DNA of 64,000 nt from Spongilla lacustris (taxonomy: Eukaryota; Porifera; Demospongiae; Spongillida; Spongillidae): the NCBI GenBank assembly GCA_949361645.1, contig OX442432.1:873733-937732 (forward strand), in the 5' to 3' direction. The number at the start of each line of letters is the position of its first letter. Position 1 is the stretch's first letter. Under the pieces are notes generated by a model. It did no database searches. It was not told the origin of the DNA and was given only the letters and a program-made list of their open reading frames with translations. This document shows, piece by piece, positions 11,108-22,852 of this stretch. The position numbers were made by a program, and so were the translations under genes.

Positions 11108-12812
11108 CATGTATTTGTGCACATGTGCATGTATGTGTGTACATGTAGTAGTGAAAGGAACACCGTATGTCACACATTGTGTGGTGTGGACGTAGCCATT
11201 TTACAGGAATGTTGACCCTGTTGGGGAGAACTTCAAACTGAAGGCATGTCTTCTGCTCTCGTGCCTCTTTAACAAACTGCACAGAACGGCAAAGAGGAAG
11301 GGAGAAATTCTAGAGATGTTGTTCAATTGCAACCATCACCCCCCACCTGAAAGAACAACTCCTGGTTGAACACGATGTTCTGTGCTGCTGACAACTTCTC
11401 CTCCCACACAGGCAGAGTCTTCAGCTGATGGCCACTGAGCAGGGAGACCTTGGGGATCAACCCCAACGACTCCACCTCTGTTTTTTGGATGCAAAGTCAT
11501 TCAGACCGTGATGTACCAGTTGTAAACATTGGGAGTAACCTCACCTCTCACTGGCTTCTCGCTGATGAAGACTACTATCTCGCTCCTTCCCCTCAGTTCA
11601 CGAGGGATGGTGATCGAGAGGATGTTATTGGGTTCAGTCCCCAGACCTTCTTGCTTGTGCACCTCGAAATGCAAGGCTGACACTGAGATTAAGGTAACAT
11701 GTAGTCACCTATGGAACACCAGCCCCTCCACATTACACCAGCCCCTCCACATTATACCAGCCCCTCCACATTACACCAGCCCCTCCACATTACACCAGCC
11801 CCTCCACATTACACCAGCCCCTCCACATTACACCAGCCCCTCCACATTACACCAGCCCCTCCACATTACACCAGCCCCTCCACATTACACCAGCCCCTCC
11901 ACATTACACATAGCAACACCTATAGATTTCTCTGTCTGGCACAAACTAAGATCTCCAACGATTCCAGTCGGGGTTCTACGTAGCTTCCACCTTTCTCTCA
12001 GTTGAAGCAAAGTTTTATGGAACTCTCTCTCACTCTTGGATGAAATCTTTGAAAGGGTTTTTGTACCGGACCGAAGTATACCAGCAGCTACAGACAATGC
12101 CTGCAATCAAAATAAAACATATGCTGCCTAGGCAGCAATCATTGTAAAACACATCAACCTTTTTTTTGGCGAGATACTGGAACACCGGTGAGACAACAGT
12201 GGGATGGGGAGCAACTACTGGGTCCAGGACCAGGTACTGTCGATGGTTCTGAGTTATCTGAAGCAGATCAGTTAATACACTGACTTCAGTCAATGCTTGC
12301 CTGCAAAGGATGAGAATACATATACAGATAGCATCATATCTGGACTGGAAATATAAACATTACTTCAGTTTCGAATGAGTGAACTCCCACGGCCATTTTT
12401 GAGCAGGTTTCTTTGTAACTGGTCCGCTGTCGTCAGTGTTATCCTTAACGAAGTCACTGAAATCCACTCTTTGGGCGAGATCAGTCAACCGCTGAGAAAG
12501 GGTTAACCGCCTATGTCGGTGCGAAAGATTTTTCCCTTTTACATTTTCATTTTCATCAGCCTTTTTTTATGTAAGATTTCAGCTTACTTGCTGGTTCAAC
12601 TCAACTATACATTCCATTAGATACAAGTAACAACCGTGCGCAAGTACACTGTCATATCTACATGTACTAGTAGCAAGTCTAAACAGCACTACATCCTAAT
12701 TTTTATACGATGGTGCGCAAACTTACTCCTGGTAGCTCTCTTCTCCTTCATAGCTGATCTCCCGAATACGCGTAGTATGCAAAGACTCAACCGCCACTTT
12801 GAAATCGTCCAT
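7647..12812 (-). CDS. MED17: Mediator complex subunit 17
   Basis: Thirteen minus-strand exons close in phase to 609 residues (human 651): 12812-12727, 12510-12364, 12300-12159, 12100-11920, 11682-11545, 11477-11347, 11276-11217, 10959-10658, 9989-9933, 9869-9741, 8657-8540, 8250-8087, 7821-7647. MED17 is the head-module scaffold of Mediator in the nucleus. Family landmarks in order: [20 protein letters not shown] with [17 protein letters not shown] and LDPVVAP, then [17 protein letters not shown] and GIVGDLSL (the MED17 signature), [31 protein letters not shown] region, KHLCNEHR and the C-terminal [15 protein letters not shown] block. Exon 8 carries a short internal proline-rich duplication ([18 protein letters not shown]) not expected in the family. 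Intron 11 contains the huge GGGAGA array. Head-to-head with HAP2-B; tail-to-tail with HAP2-A (168 bp). Confidence 0.92.
7822..8034. repeat. 18-bp polypurine minisatellite in MED17 intron 12
   Basis: About 11 units of GGGAGGGAAAGAGGAA(GG) abut the acceptor of the last MED17 exon. On the gene strand this is a pyrimidine-rich tract that can serve as the polypyrimidine signal. Confidence 0.9.
8667..9652. repeat. Giant (GGGAGA)n hexamer array in MED17 intron 11
   Basis: Nearly 1 kb of perfect GGGAGA hexamers (about 140 copies), interrupted only by GGGA runs at 8680-8710 and 9440-9515 and ended by GGGA tetramers. The plus strand is pure purine. Long reading frames over it (EGEGEG, SPSPSP, LSLSLS) are artefacts. 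Confidence 0.97.
10014..10245. repeat. 19-bp minisatellite in MED17 intron 8
   Basis: About 12 units of CATTACATCACCAGCARYA lie in the intron just upstream (in gene sense) of exon 9. Confidence 0.95.
10390..10640. repeat. (ACACC)n-type satellite in MED17 intron 8
   Basis: Degenerate CACAC/CACCA pentamer repeats follow the 19-bp array in the same intron. Confidence 0.9.
11717..11908. repeat. 19-bp minisatellite next to MED17 exon 4 donor
   Basis: Ten units of CCCCTCCACATTACACCAG sit immediately intronic of the exon 4 donor (GGTGTTGC at 11920-11913). Confidence 0.95.
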
Positions 12813-12896
12813 CTTTTATTAATGTTATTAACTTCATTAATTGCCGCGGCGTCCAATCAGATCTTAGACAGCAAATGAGCTAGCAACCTGAACAGA
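12813..12896. promoter_or_regulatory. Bidirectional promoter MED17 / HAP2-B
   Basis: The start codons of MED17 (12812, minus) and HAP2-B (12897, plus) are 84 bp apart. A canonical CCAAT box (CCAATCAG, 12853-12860) lies in the middle, typical of TATA-less divergent promoters bound by NF-Y. Confidence 0.6.
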
Positions 12897-15800
12897 ATGT
12901 TTTTAACAATGTACTACTTTCTTGTATACATGCATATAGCAGTCCTTTTCATTTTTGCGAGTCTAAGCGAAGCGTCGATAATATCATCCAGCGAAATACA
13001 GATGTGTGCAAAAACATCATCTACAATCGAGCCAGTCTTAGCTGTTTCAGGGAACCCTTGCAAAAAGAAGATGGTGGTAGCTATGACACTTCAAAGCGGT
13101 CAGGTAAGTCATCGTGCCATATGCTATTGCTTAATATTTAAGTGCTCTGCAGGGGCCAACTGACCAAGTCTATGCTAGCATCGAGTATGTTGCTAATAAG
13201 TCCGGTGCAACTACTCGCAGGGAGAAACTGCTAAATCCTTACCGCATTTCTGTATCAAAGTCGGACGTGATGATTCATTATCCACTCCTGTACCGTAAAG
13301 TAAGACGAAAATAAAAATAACTTTATCTTTAATACCAAGGATTTAATTCTCTAGTCTGTAAACAATAGACCGTCGGAATTGCACAGGAGAGTATCAAATG
13401 CAATTCTGGGCATAAGTAGCTGCAGACCTGACAAGCATTGCTCTCCGTTCCAGGTATGTACCGACGAAGTAACGTAACATGCACATCGTCAATACGGTGC
13501 ACTTTTCTCGCGAAGGGATATTGCTGCTCTTCCTCCACCGCGGAGAAGTTATCCGCTGCTTGGGAGTACAAAAGGGGAGAAGGAACTAAGCAGGGTCACT
13601 ACTTCTCCCATAAGTACAGTCAGGCTATTTGCATGCAGTATGATGATTTGTGGTAAGACTATTTCGTTTCCCATAGACAAATACATGTACATGTACATCA
13701 ATACATGTATACAATAATTGTATTTGAAAACTGATTGGTTATAGGTTACAATTGATTGGTTTATCAGTACATGTATATACATATATTGTATGGATCAAAA
13801 CTTTTGCCATGAATTGTCCCAATTATTATGATTATGTAATTTGAAAACTGATTGGTTTATAGGTACAACATTTTCGAAATTGGAAGCCCCTTTGTCACAT
13901 ACTCCATTAACATCACAGTTGAGCGGCTAGAGTACCAGTCCACAGCTGATGATGGTAGGCAGGTACCCATCTGGTCCAATGTAGGCAGCCTGCTGATTGG
14001 ACCACAGACCATTGGCGACAACACTGCAAGAAAGAAGAATGGTTCAGTCAATGTTCCAGAGGTCAGGATGGTACTGTAGTGTGTGTGCATCGGGTTAGGG
14101 GGGGGGGGGGGGGGGGGGGGGGGCACTGATGTACTGGCAGTCGGAGGGGCTGATATACCAGTAGAGGTTAGGGGATGGAACAGGGGCAGGGATCTTGTGT
14201 CCCAATCAGTCAGAACCTTTTCATCATGTTGCATACAGATCATTGCTGAATGGGAGGGAGACTTTAGTCCTAGTTCAGGCCTAGCAAGCTTCAACAGCAA
14301 ATATCTGCTTGTGCCCGACTGGAGAGCTTCCCCCAAGCCAGAAGTGACCAAACAAAGTCAACAGATTGTGGTGAGTCCTCGGTAGCTATATTTCATATGA
14401 TAATCCTAGTTTGTTCAGGGTGGAGCAAAAGAATGGTTGTTAGTGGACAAACAGATGGTCAGATGGCAGGGAGATACATGTAACACGATTGGCTCTGATC
14501 TTTATGCATTTAAGACACAGGAAAACAGATGCTATCAGAAGGCAGATTCGTGAGCTTTAACTAAGTGTTGTGAATACTAATAATGCCATCTTCAATTTTA
14601 GATGCTTTCAGGTTACACCGAAAGGAATATTTAAGACTGCCAAGGTAGGTTACTCAAAAGGTTAACGAAGGAAGGGTTAACATTCTAATGTCATCAAACA
14701 TCCTAATGATGTCATCAAAGGGAAGGAGGGTTAAATAACCAAAGGTTATATGCTCCGCCCTTTGCACTGCAGGAGCTGGAGGCAGCAAAACAACCAAACT
14801 TCTATTTCCCCCCATTTTATGGTGATTTTGTAGGGGGACGAGCACAGACAGGCAACGGGGACCAACAGGACTTCCAGCTGGTTTATCGCTCCAGGCAATC
14901 ATACCAAAGTCTGGTCACACTTGCGTTTGTAGCAGATTCGGTTTATTTTGTTACTAATGTGTAAGTTGTAACTTTGGCACACATGCGCAGTGTAGCATCT
15001 TAGCAGACCACACCTCCTTTAGGGGCCAAGGACGCATAGTTGAAGCCACCATTGGGGACTTCATGGCACTTAGTGGATCATCACCACTAACTGTTGCTGT
15101 TCAAAATACTGGAAGAGTTACTGCAGCTTTCTCAGTGAGTTTACGTGTAGAGCAAAAGACGATAGTGTTGTCCCCTTGTGCAATGTGCATATCAGGTGGA
15201 GGTGGGGCAGTGCACAGATGGGATCATCCGTGTATCAGAGAGGACCATGTCTATTAACCCTGGTCAGCAGGCTACATTCACTTTCGAAATATCCACTTCT
15301 CTGAACCAAAATATGAACCACACCTGTCAGAGTGAGCACACAGCTGTTCCCCTTTGCTCCTTGATTTTAAAATGGATTTTGTTGCAGTCCAACTGACCAA
15401 CGCTCAGGGGGATGTCACTGACTCCAAGTTTGTTCACTTCAAGACCACACAAGGATGTGTGTACTGTCCCGCGGGGGTGTGCCACTGTGATGTGAGTGGG
15501 TGGGTGTGTGCCACTGTGATGTGAGTGGTGGGTGTGTGCCACTGTGATGTGAGTGGGTGGGGGTGTGCCACTGTGATGTGAGTGGTGGGTGTGTGCCACT
15601 GTGATGTGAGTGGGTGGGGGTGTGCCACTGTGATGTGAGTGGGTGGGGGTGTGCCACTGTGATGTGAGTGGGTGGGGGGGCGCATGTATATGGACCTCAT
15701 CTCACTATTTTTATACATGCATCCTCCTCCCCAACCCTACATAATCCCCTCTCCTAAAGTGCATGGAGGGGAACCAGACCTCAAACAGCCTGTTATGCCA

Positions 15801-17450
15801 CAATGACAACGGCTACATTCACCCCTTATGGAAGCCAACTGTCATTGTGGTCAAACCCTGCTACTTCTGCTGGATAACCAAGCCCCTGAAGAGACCACCC
15901 ATTGCAGCCATGACGGGAGTAATCCTCCTCCTCTCCCTGGGGATGATCAAGCTGCTGGTGCTTCACACTTGCTGTCAAACCAAGGACAGACGTCCTGCAG
16001 ACCTAGCAGGACTTATCCTGGGCACAACGGACATGCAGCACACTAAAGAGTAAGGTGTTTGGAGTCAAGGGTGTGCTATTAATAGATTGGTGTGGGGTTG
16101 GTGGCAGGAAGACGAGGAATGCCACAATCCAGTTTGTGATTGGGTCGTGCTTCTTCCTGTACCTGCCCCTCCTCCCTTGCCTGATCCTTGTGTGCAAATG
16201 GAGGAGGAGGGGGCTGGTGAGGGAGAGGCTGAGGAAGAAGGAGGAGAGGAAGAGAAGGAGGATGATGGTCAAGAAGCAACAAGGCAGGTCCATCCTTTGT
16301 GTGGGGTTGCCACCACAGATTCCCTCCCCCCCCCCCCCCCCCCCAGCACTGTTAGCAATGAAGGGGCTTATGGTGCAGAATGACCTCACCATGGCAGAGG
16401 CCTTGACACTGATGGACAGGGTACCAGACAGGCCGGCACCACAGCTTCCTGCAGAGACCCTAAGTCAGTAGGGGGAAGCTGACTGCAAGTGGAGAGTTAT
16501 GAAATCATTTCCACGCCTCCCCAGGTGACTCATCTGGTGAGGACACTGATGCACAGGACTTTGACTATGAAAGCAGTACAAGCAAGAGCAGTGAGGTAAG
16601 GGGAAGAGGAAAAGGAGGGGAGGGGAGAGGGGAGGAAAGGAGGGAGGGAGGAAGTCAAAGGGGGAAGATAAAGACAAGGGCAAGGGGTGACCAGGGAATG
16701 GGAAGGGACAAGAAGAGGTGGGAAGGGAAGCTTACTTATGCGGTGATGTGGAGAATCATTTAGCCTACTGCTATGGATAACATGATATACAATTTTGTTG
16801 CAAGAAAAAGTAAAACCCACCCACATTGAATTTCGTAGGATGTTGGCATGAGGAGCAGCAAGCAAGAATATGGTTCTACAAAGAGAGATGAAGGCACTGC
16901 CAATGTAAGCTGGTGCCAAAGTGTGCATGCATTATGGGCCACAGGTTGTACATGTGTAGACAGTGTTTGAAGGGTCAGGTCATCCATCACACATGTACAC
17001 ATACGATCTATTCATGTGGCAAATCAAAAGTATTCACTGCTAAAAAAATAATAATAGCCCAAATATAATTCCAGTTACATAACACTGATGATAAAGTATT
17101 GAAAGTGTGGCTAAACGAAAGCCAACTGACCAGCATTGCAGAGTGGTTACTTTTGAGTACAGGATCACGATGTTTGACACTTAAAATGTGTGTGATTAGT
17201 GGCATGGCCACCACATGACTTTGGAACACTTCGTACATGCATATCGCTAACAACATTGACCATGTCAGGACTCCAGCTCATCAGAGGCTACATCCTCTGA
17301 GGACACTAAAACTCATGTCAAAAGTCGTCTACTACAAAGAAAAAAGGGAACTCAAGTAGCTGGGGGTATAAAAGAAACGAAAGGTAATATTAGTTACCCT
17401 AAGTGCAGTGTACTGTGACCACACACCCATCCACAGGGAAGGACGCCTGA
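12897..17450 (+). CDS. HAP2: HAP2/GCS1 gamete fusogen, copy B (divergent paralogue)
   Basis: Eighteen exons close in phase to 818 residues: 12897-13103, 13153-13294, 13454-13652, 13863-14061, 14239-14370, 14419-14549, 14602-14644, 14773-14960, 15023-15134, 15196-15331, 15388-15491, 15760-16049, 16108-16298, 16347-16463, 16525-16595, 16839-16904, 17269-17383, 17437-17450. The first 11 exons mirror copy A: signal peptide, a GYCCSSS block in place of GFCCGCG, QAICMQYDDLWYNIFEIG, CNTIGSDLYAFKTQENRCY with a shortened CFQVTPKG in place of CLDSQLLDLW, the immunoglobulin-like PLTVAVQNTGRVTAAFSV and a CVYCPAGVCHCD cluster. Two hydrophobic segments follow (MTGVILLLSLGMIKLLVL; FVIGSCFFLYLPLLPCLILV), then a Lys/Arg-rich and a Ser/Asp-rich tail over five small exons. 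The start may instead be Met at 12909. Exon 2 needs donor GTAAAG at 13295. Same fusogen family; loss of part of the conserved cysteine pattern suggests a changed role. Confidence 0.88.
14100..14123. repeat. Poly-G tract
   Basis: A run of 24 G in a HAP2-B intron. Length is likely unreliable in the assembly. Confidence 0.9.
15475..15682. repeat. 28-bp x7 minisatellite spanning HAP2-B exon 11 donor
   Basis: Seven units of GTGTGCCACTGTGATGTGAG plus GTGGG spacer. The first is the last 18 bp of coding exon 11 (VCHCD codons) followed by its donor GTGAGT at 15492, so seven identical 5' splice sites stand in a row. Confidence 0.95.
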
Positions 17451-18433
17451 AGCCAGACACATTAACCCTTTGCTGACTGCCTCACTTTTTAGCTGCATCA
17501 CATCTGATATGAACCAATCTGTAATTTGTTGCTATACCAACAGCAATCATTGATTACATGTACACACACACACACACAACACACACATACACACATACGC
17601 ATACACACAAAGTGTTTCTGAACAGGCACCCAACACATCACAAGCATTCTCCTTTTCCTTTGGTCAACTCCATGAATTGAGGTGCCATCTGCATCAGGTA
17701 CACCCTGTACAGACACATCACAAATATAATACCCAGTTAATATGACAGTTACATCCTGATTATAAGACTAAAAAGTGCCTCTATCGATGGTTTAAAATTG
17801 ATTAAGAATCACTTTGCATATATGATTAGGTATATATCTTACAAAACCCAATTTACAGTGCAAATTAAACCACAGTGGTTCTAGCCTCATCCCCAGGCCC
17901 TATTTTAAAATTATGGGGGCGGAAAATAGGCCCTGGTGTTGTCCACTGGCAAGGTTCTTGTGCACATGCACTAGCCATTACCAAGAAACCCAGTAATCGT
18001 AATACTGTTGTATACAGACGCTAACAAGATAGTACACAGAAAGGTTTGTAAAAAAGTATACAATTACCAAGTTTCTTAGCAACCCCCCCCCCCCCCCATT
18101 TAAAAATATATATATACAAAGGGCCTGGGGACGAGGCTACAGTGGTTCTTAGACCATCAATAGAGTGTCTTACAATCGTGTGATCTTATAATGAACACCC
18201 ATTGTACATTGTACTGTAGTATTAATGTTCATGAATAAAATTCACAGCACTTTCATTTCAAGCACCACCTCACATCGTTCAGAAGGTTCTAATGTGACAT
18301 GTGACCACTCTTTGACTGGCAACCAAGTGCAATATCTTACGTAAGGGTAGGAGGATGGATACGAGAACAAAAGGTATATGAGCCTTCAAATATGGGTTGT
18401 TTAAAGCTTAGCTTAAGTTACTACAGTGGGCGC
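17451..18433. other. Convergent intergenic region HAP2-B / BABAM2
   Basis: No gene is seen. It contains a short CA/GT-rich patch near 17560 and the MITE at 17882-18139; the rest is A/T-rich 3' flanking sequence. Confidence 0.5.
17882..18139. mobile_element. MITE with 9-bp target duplication
   Basis: A 258-bp element with terminal inverted repeats TAGCCTCRTCCCCAGGCCCT at both ends (20 bp, one mismatch), flanked by a perfect direct repeat CAGTGGTTC at 17873-17881 and 18140-18148. Subterminal blocks (GGTTCTTG..ATTACCAAG against CAATTACCAAG..CTTAGCAACC) also pair. A 9-bp duplication fits a Mutator-like or related superfamily. No transposase is encoded. A poly-C run lies inside. Confidence 0.85.
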
Positions 18434-20181
18434 TCATACTTCTGGTCCACTTCTGAACATCACCTAACCTTACATGCAAATGTAAGGGCTCAACTTTGTC
18501 CCCATAATTTCCCCCCCCCCCCCCCCCCCCCACCCCCATAGCAAGACCTTTGTACAAACCTCAAACGCTCAAGCTTCTCATCCACTGACCACCTAGGACT
18601 GTAAGGGTAGTTTGGGATCTCACACTGACAAGGTGTGGCTGGACTACTCCGTGTTCTGTGGTAAACAGAACACATGACCACAGTGGGAGGTGCTGTGGGA
18701 TAGACATCCGTCATTTTCACTGTGCAAGAGAGAAAAAGTGTCCCATCTAATGACACAGAGAGGGAGGAGGGTCACAAGCACATTACCCTGGGTGATGAAC
18801 GAGAACCCCTGGTACTCAAACAGAAATGCTATGGTCTTGAAGTTCTCTGTGTTATACTCCAGGACCGACGCTCCGAAGATGCTCAGTATAGCTGCCACAT
18901 ACTCCTTCCTCTGAACGTAGCTCTGGGTGATGGACTCTACCTTGTCCTCCAACACCTTGTGCACTGAGGGCACATAGTCCATAAGGCAGGATCCGTTCCC
19001 TCCTCCCCAGGCAGGTATCCGCACTGATTTAGCACCACCAAGTGCCCTGGAAATGTTGGAGAAGATCAATGCTTAGCAATAATTCAAGGTAGATCACCGG
19101 AACATGGCATTACGTGCAGCCTGGGCTAACACGTGACACTTCTCCCACCAACCTCTCAACTCTTGGCGACAAGTACAGTTCAGAAGTTACTTTTGAGCCA
19201 TCCGGAGGACGAAATGTAATTAAGAGTGAGGCTGAATTTGGCCCCGGATTGTTCTGGAGAAATCCAAAGATAAGGTAACACAAACACTGCCCACCAGGGT
19301 CTAATTATTAACCCACACCCAGCAGGAGTACACACCCACACCCGGGGGTACATGTCCACCCCCCCCCCCACACACCCTCGCTCACTTTTGTAAGGTAGCT
19401 CGGGACAGTCGCAAAGTCCACTTGGAGTGGTATGTAAAATCTTACTTCCGGATCTGCAGGGTGCTGTACTCAAATGGAATCGGTACATATGCTCAAGTAA
19501 ACATGGGATGGTTACTCACTGCGTCAGTCATTCTGCAGTGAACATAAACTTCCGGGTATTTCTCGTTCTGTGCAAGCGACGAGAGTTCAAAATGGTGTCT
19601 CTGGTACTGTGAGAGAATTTTCAGGTGGTGCTTTCTGTATTCAACCATCAGATCTTCTAACAAGGCCGACAGAGCCTTATCATCGTGTGCATTCCATTTA
19701 ATGAGCGACTAGATGGGAGAACACACACACATGAAGTGTTTCTCGCGAAGGCGCTGTCAACGTACATCCAGCTGCTCTATGTTAGGTGCAAAATCCAACC
19801 CTTCGTCTTCCTCACTGAATACTATGTCTGGTGGGTGTGTCGGGTGATTCCGATCGAAAATCACCTCCCCTGAAGTAAGTGTACAACGTTATCTCAAACG
19901 TGGACGGGCAACAGAGGCTTACACTCAATGCGGGTGCCGCAGTATGGGATTCCAAGCTTAAATCTATCGCATTCTTTTGATCCGTCGGAATCCATGATGC
20001 TAACGAAGTGCCGAAAGGGTCAAACGTTTAAGTACTACATTGCAACAATCTATTACCTGGACCTCGTTTTTAGTATCTCCAGTATTCCTCCGCAGGAATT
20101 TAGCGTAGTGCTAGCCAAGCACTGTTGTGCTAAAGGGGCAAAGACCGGCAACAGTCGCTTACAAGCACCTAGAGAATCCAT
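18434..20181 (-). CDS. BABAM2: BRISC and BRCA1-A complex subunit BRE
   Basis: Nine minus-strand exons give 370 residues (human 383): 20181-20057, 19999-19923, 19869-19766, 19708-19520, 19463-19386, 19253-19153, 19046-18787, 18719-18560 and a small last exon 18452-18434. BRE is a UEV-fold adaptor of the BRCA1-A (DNA damage) and BRISC (cytoplasmic) K63-deubiquitinase complexes. Family landmarks: CDRFKLGIPYCGTRIE, WEVIFDRNHPTHPPDIVF, FYIPLQVDF, ELYLSPRVERALGGA, RIPAWGGGNGSCLMDYVPSV, YVQRKEYVAAILSIFG, and PNYPYSPRW near the end. The last exon is the weakest part: reading through the exon 8 donor GTTTGT instead gives a longer poly-Gly tail, which is unlikely. Head-to-head with DDX28, 78 bp apart. 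Confidence 0.9.
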
Positions 20182-20259
20182 CTTTAGAAATCATATTATG
20201 TTATTTAAAATGCGTTATTAATAACGCACGGGATCCCGCGCCGGGACCGTTCACAGAAA
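20182..20259. promoter_or_regulatory. Bidirectional promoter BABAM2 / DDX28
   Basis: Seventy-eight bp between divergent start codons, with a G/C-rich core (GGGATCCCGCGCCGGGACC, 20230-20248). No TATA box. Confidence 0.5.
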
Positions 20260-21958
20260 ATGAGACTGAACGTGACGTTCTATTCACCGTGTAGAACTGT
20301 AGTACTCTCCAGGCGGGCGTCTCCATTTGCAGCGGAAGAGAAGAGCCTTCAGAACAGGCCTTTGAGAAGGGTGGAAAATATTATAATTAAAGCTTCTTCA
20401 AAGGTCGCTATAATATGTGCCTACACGTGTGGTGAAAGTATAATATTCCTTTATATAGCACCCAGCGTTAGATGTCAAGGCTCCCGAGACGTTCAAAGAC
20501 CTTCGGCTGAGGGATGATATCATAGAAGCCCTGAAGAGCATCGGGGTGGAGAAGCCTACAGTGGTGCAGGTGAGTTAAATAGGCCTAGCGTATTCATGTT
20601 ACACTGTTAACGGCACGCGGTATCCCAAGATGCTAGCAATCCCGAAGATTTTAAGAGGCAGGAACACACTATGCGCCGCAGAGACTGGTACTTACCACAC
20701 AGTCCTGCACATTTGAGAACCCCCATTCTTATGTTGCAGGGTCGGGAAAGACGCTGACCTATCTCGCGCCCCTGATAAGCCGTTTGAAGGATGAGGAGGA
20801 ACACCATGGGGTGATGGCCAGGCTGAAGAGGCCAAGGGCTCTCATCATCTTACCCTCTCGTGACCTTGCCGCTCAAGTCCTGGTGAGAGAAATTTGTTGT
20901 ACACACTTTAAATATATATATGTATATTAATTGCTTGGCCATTCATTCTAAGTCAGTTATTAAGTCACTATGCCACGTGGCAAGATGCAGAGCAGTGGGG
21001 TTAACAGGAGGTGTGAAGAGGGTGAGTGCGTAAGGGTAGAGTAGGAGCCTTAAAGGCATGTGTTTCCCTTCGTACAATGCAGAAGTATATAAAAGATGCA
21101 CTAGAGACGCCAGTGGACATTGCAGTAGCCACACCAGAGTCCCTCCTCAGATATAGACTTGAAGGTGCCAACTCATTTATTACTGAACTTCTTGTGATGT
21201 TGAATCTGCTGGTCTTCTGTTCAGAGCGGATTCATTTGTCTGACCTCAGTCATCTTGTTATTGATGAGGCAGACACACTGTTTGATTCTTCATTTGAAGA
21301 GGCTGCCACAAGCATCATTAAAGGCATAAGAGTGAGAGATATGGCTGTACAGCCCACCCCTCCCTCCCAAACCCCACATGACAGGTGTCCATACCAAGCC
21401 GCAAACCCCTTCCCTTCTCCATCCCCTCCAGGTGCGTGACAAGAAGCCAGATCCTCCTCCTGCATTGGGTGAGGGGGCTCAGGTGACAGTAGTTGGAGCT
21501 ACACTGTCAGGAAGGATGTTGAAGAAGATAACTGCTCTTGTTCCTGTAAGTGGCCATTTAGAAATGAAATTCAGCAATCAATTTTATTACAAAATGTGTA
21601 GAATCTTAAGAAGGTATCCAGCAAAGGGCTGCATCAGATTCTGCCACACATTGAACAGAAGTTTGTCAAAGTTAGGCAGGACGAAAAATCAGGTAAGATG
21701 GTGTGTTGGTTGAACTAAGCTTGAGAGTGCACTGCTGCCTAATGCAGAGAAGCTGCTGTCATTGATAAAGGAGCACCCAACAGATGTGTTCATTGTGTTC
21801 TGCAACACTGTACCCAGCTGCGACTGGACTGCTCACTATTTAGAATCTGGTGGTGTTCCGGTAGTAAAGCTCCATGCTGGTTTCAGCCCTGCGGTTAGTG
21901 GTGGCTGCATGTTACGTCTCAAACTGCACACATACATACATACATACATACACACATA

Positions 21959-22026
<68 letters not shown>

Positions 22027-22678
22027 ACAGAAAGGACTTGTTGAAGAACTTCAGTGCAGGCCAGACCAGAGTGTTGCTTTGTACGGACATTGCCTCCAGG
22101 GGAATAGACCTGCCTAAGGCAAGCTACCTAAATAGCACACTAGTACTCGGCTGAGTTGGTCATCATCTAGGAAGGGTTGAGCTAATATGCTATTTTAAAG
22201 CCTTCCATTGCTTGAGGGTTTTCACCAGCAAAATCTAAGATTAAAAAAATAAGTTGCTTTCTTCCCTTGATCCCCATATTGAATTAATATCCCTTGTACT
22301 AATTCTAGTAAACAGTGAATATAATAAAAAACCCAATTCTAATGAAATTAGTAAAACAGTGGTTATTAATCTTTATCTAATTCTAGTTAGTATAAGTACT
22401 TTTAATATGACTCAAACAGTGGTTATTAATTTTATCTAATTCTAGTTAGTATAAATACTTTTATATAATTATATGACTCAAACAGTGGTTATTAGCCTCA
22501 TCTCCAACATGTGGTCCCTGCACACAGGTTACACATGTGGTTATGTTCGACTTCCCTAACACTATTGCTGACTACCTTCATCGGGTTGGACGGACAGGCA
22601 GAGTAGGATCTGGTGCAAGGTGCAAAGCTACAGCCTTCATGACCCACAGGAGAGACATCCAGATGGCTTGGAAGATAA

Positions 22679-22714
<36 letters not shown>

Positions 22715-22852
22715 ATGTTGAGAGGGAGTAGATACGTATCTCTTCTCCCTCTGCCCCCCCCTACATAATAGGATGCCGCTGATAAGAAGGCTGCTATTAT
22801 GAACCGCCAAGTCACAAAACAGCTGCGTGCATTGGAACAAATGACAGGCTGA
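20260..22852 (+). CDS. DDX28: DEAD-box RNA helicase DDX28
   Basis: Thirteen exons give 456 residues: 20260-20403, 20459-20569, 20630-20687, 20740-20882, 20965-21021, 21083-21164, 21225-21331, 21432-21545, 21611-21692, 21748-21893, 22026-22118, 22528-22680, 22772-22852. DDX28 is a mitochondrial DEAD-box ATPase needed for large mitoribosome assembly in mammals. Visible motifs: Q motif PTVVQ with AIP; motif I AAETGSGKT (assembled across exons 3/4); Ia PSRDLAAQ; GG region LTGGVKR; Ib ATPESL; II DEAD (VIDEADTLFD); III VGATLSG, with Gly in place of the usual first Ser as in human DDX28; IV FIVFCNT; V TDIASRGID; VI YLHRVGRTGRVG. The basic N-terminus could be a mitochondrial presequence. The intron after exon 11 has a GC donor (AAG/GCAAGC). 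Confidence 0.93.
21932..22025. repeat. (CATA)n/(CA)n microsatellite in DDX28 intron
   Basis: CATA units followed by about 30 CA units run into the acceptor of exon 11. Confidence 0.95.

Noticed and set aside
15763..16053. HAP2-B ending at TAA 16050
   Set aside because: AAAGA/GTAAGG is a good donor and joining to 16108 keeps the frame into a second hydrophobic segment and five further phase-consistent exons, although premature ending remains possible.
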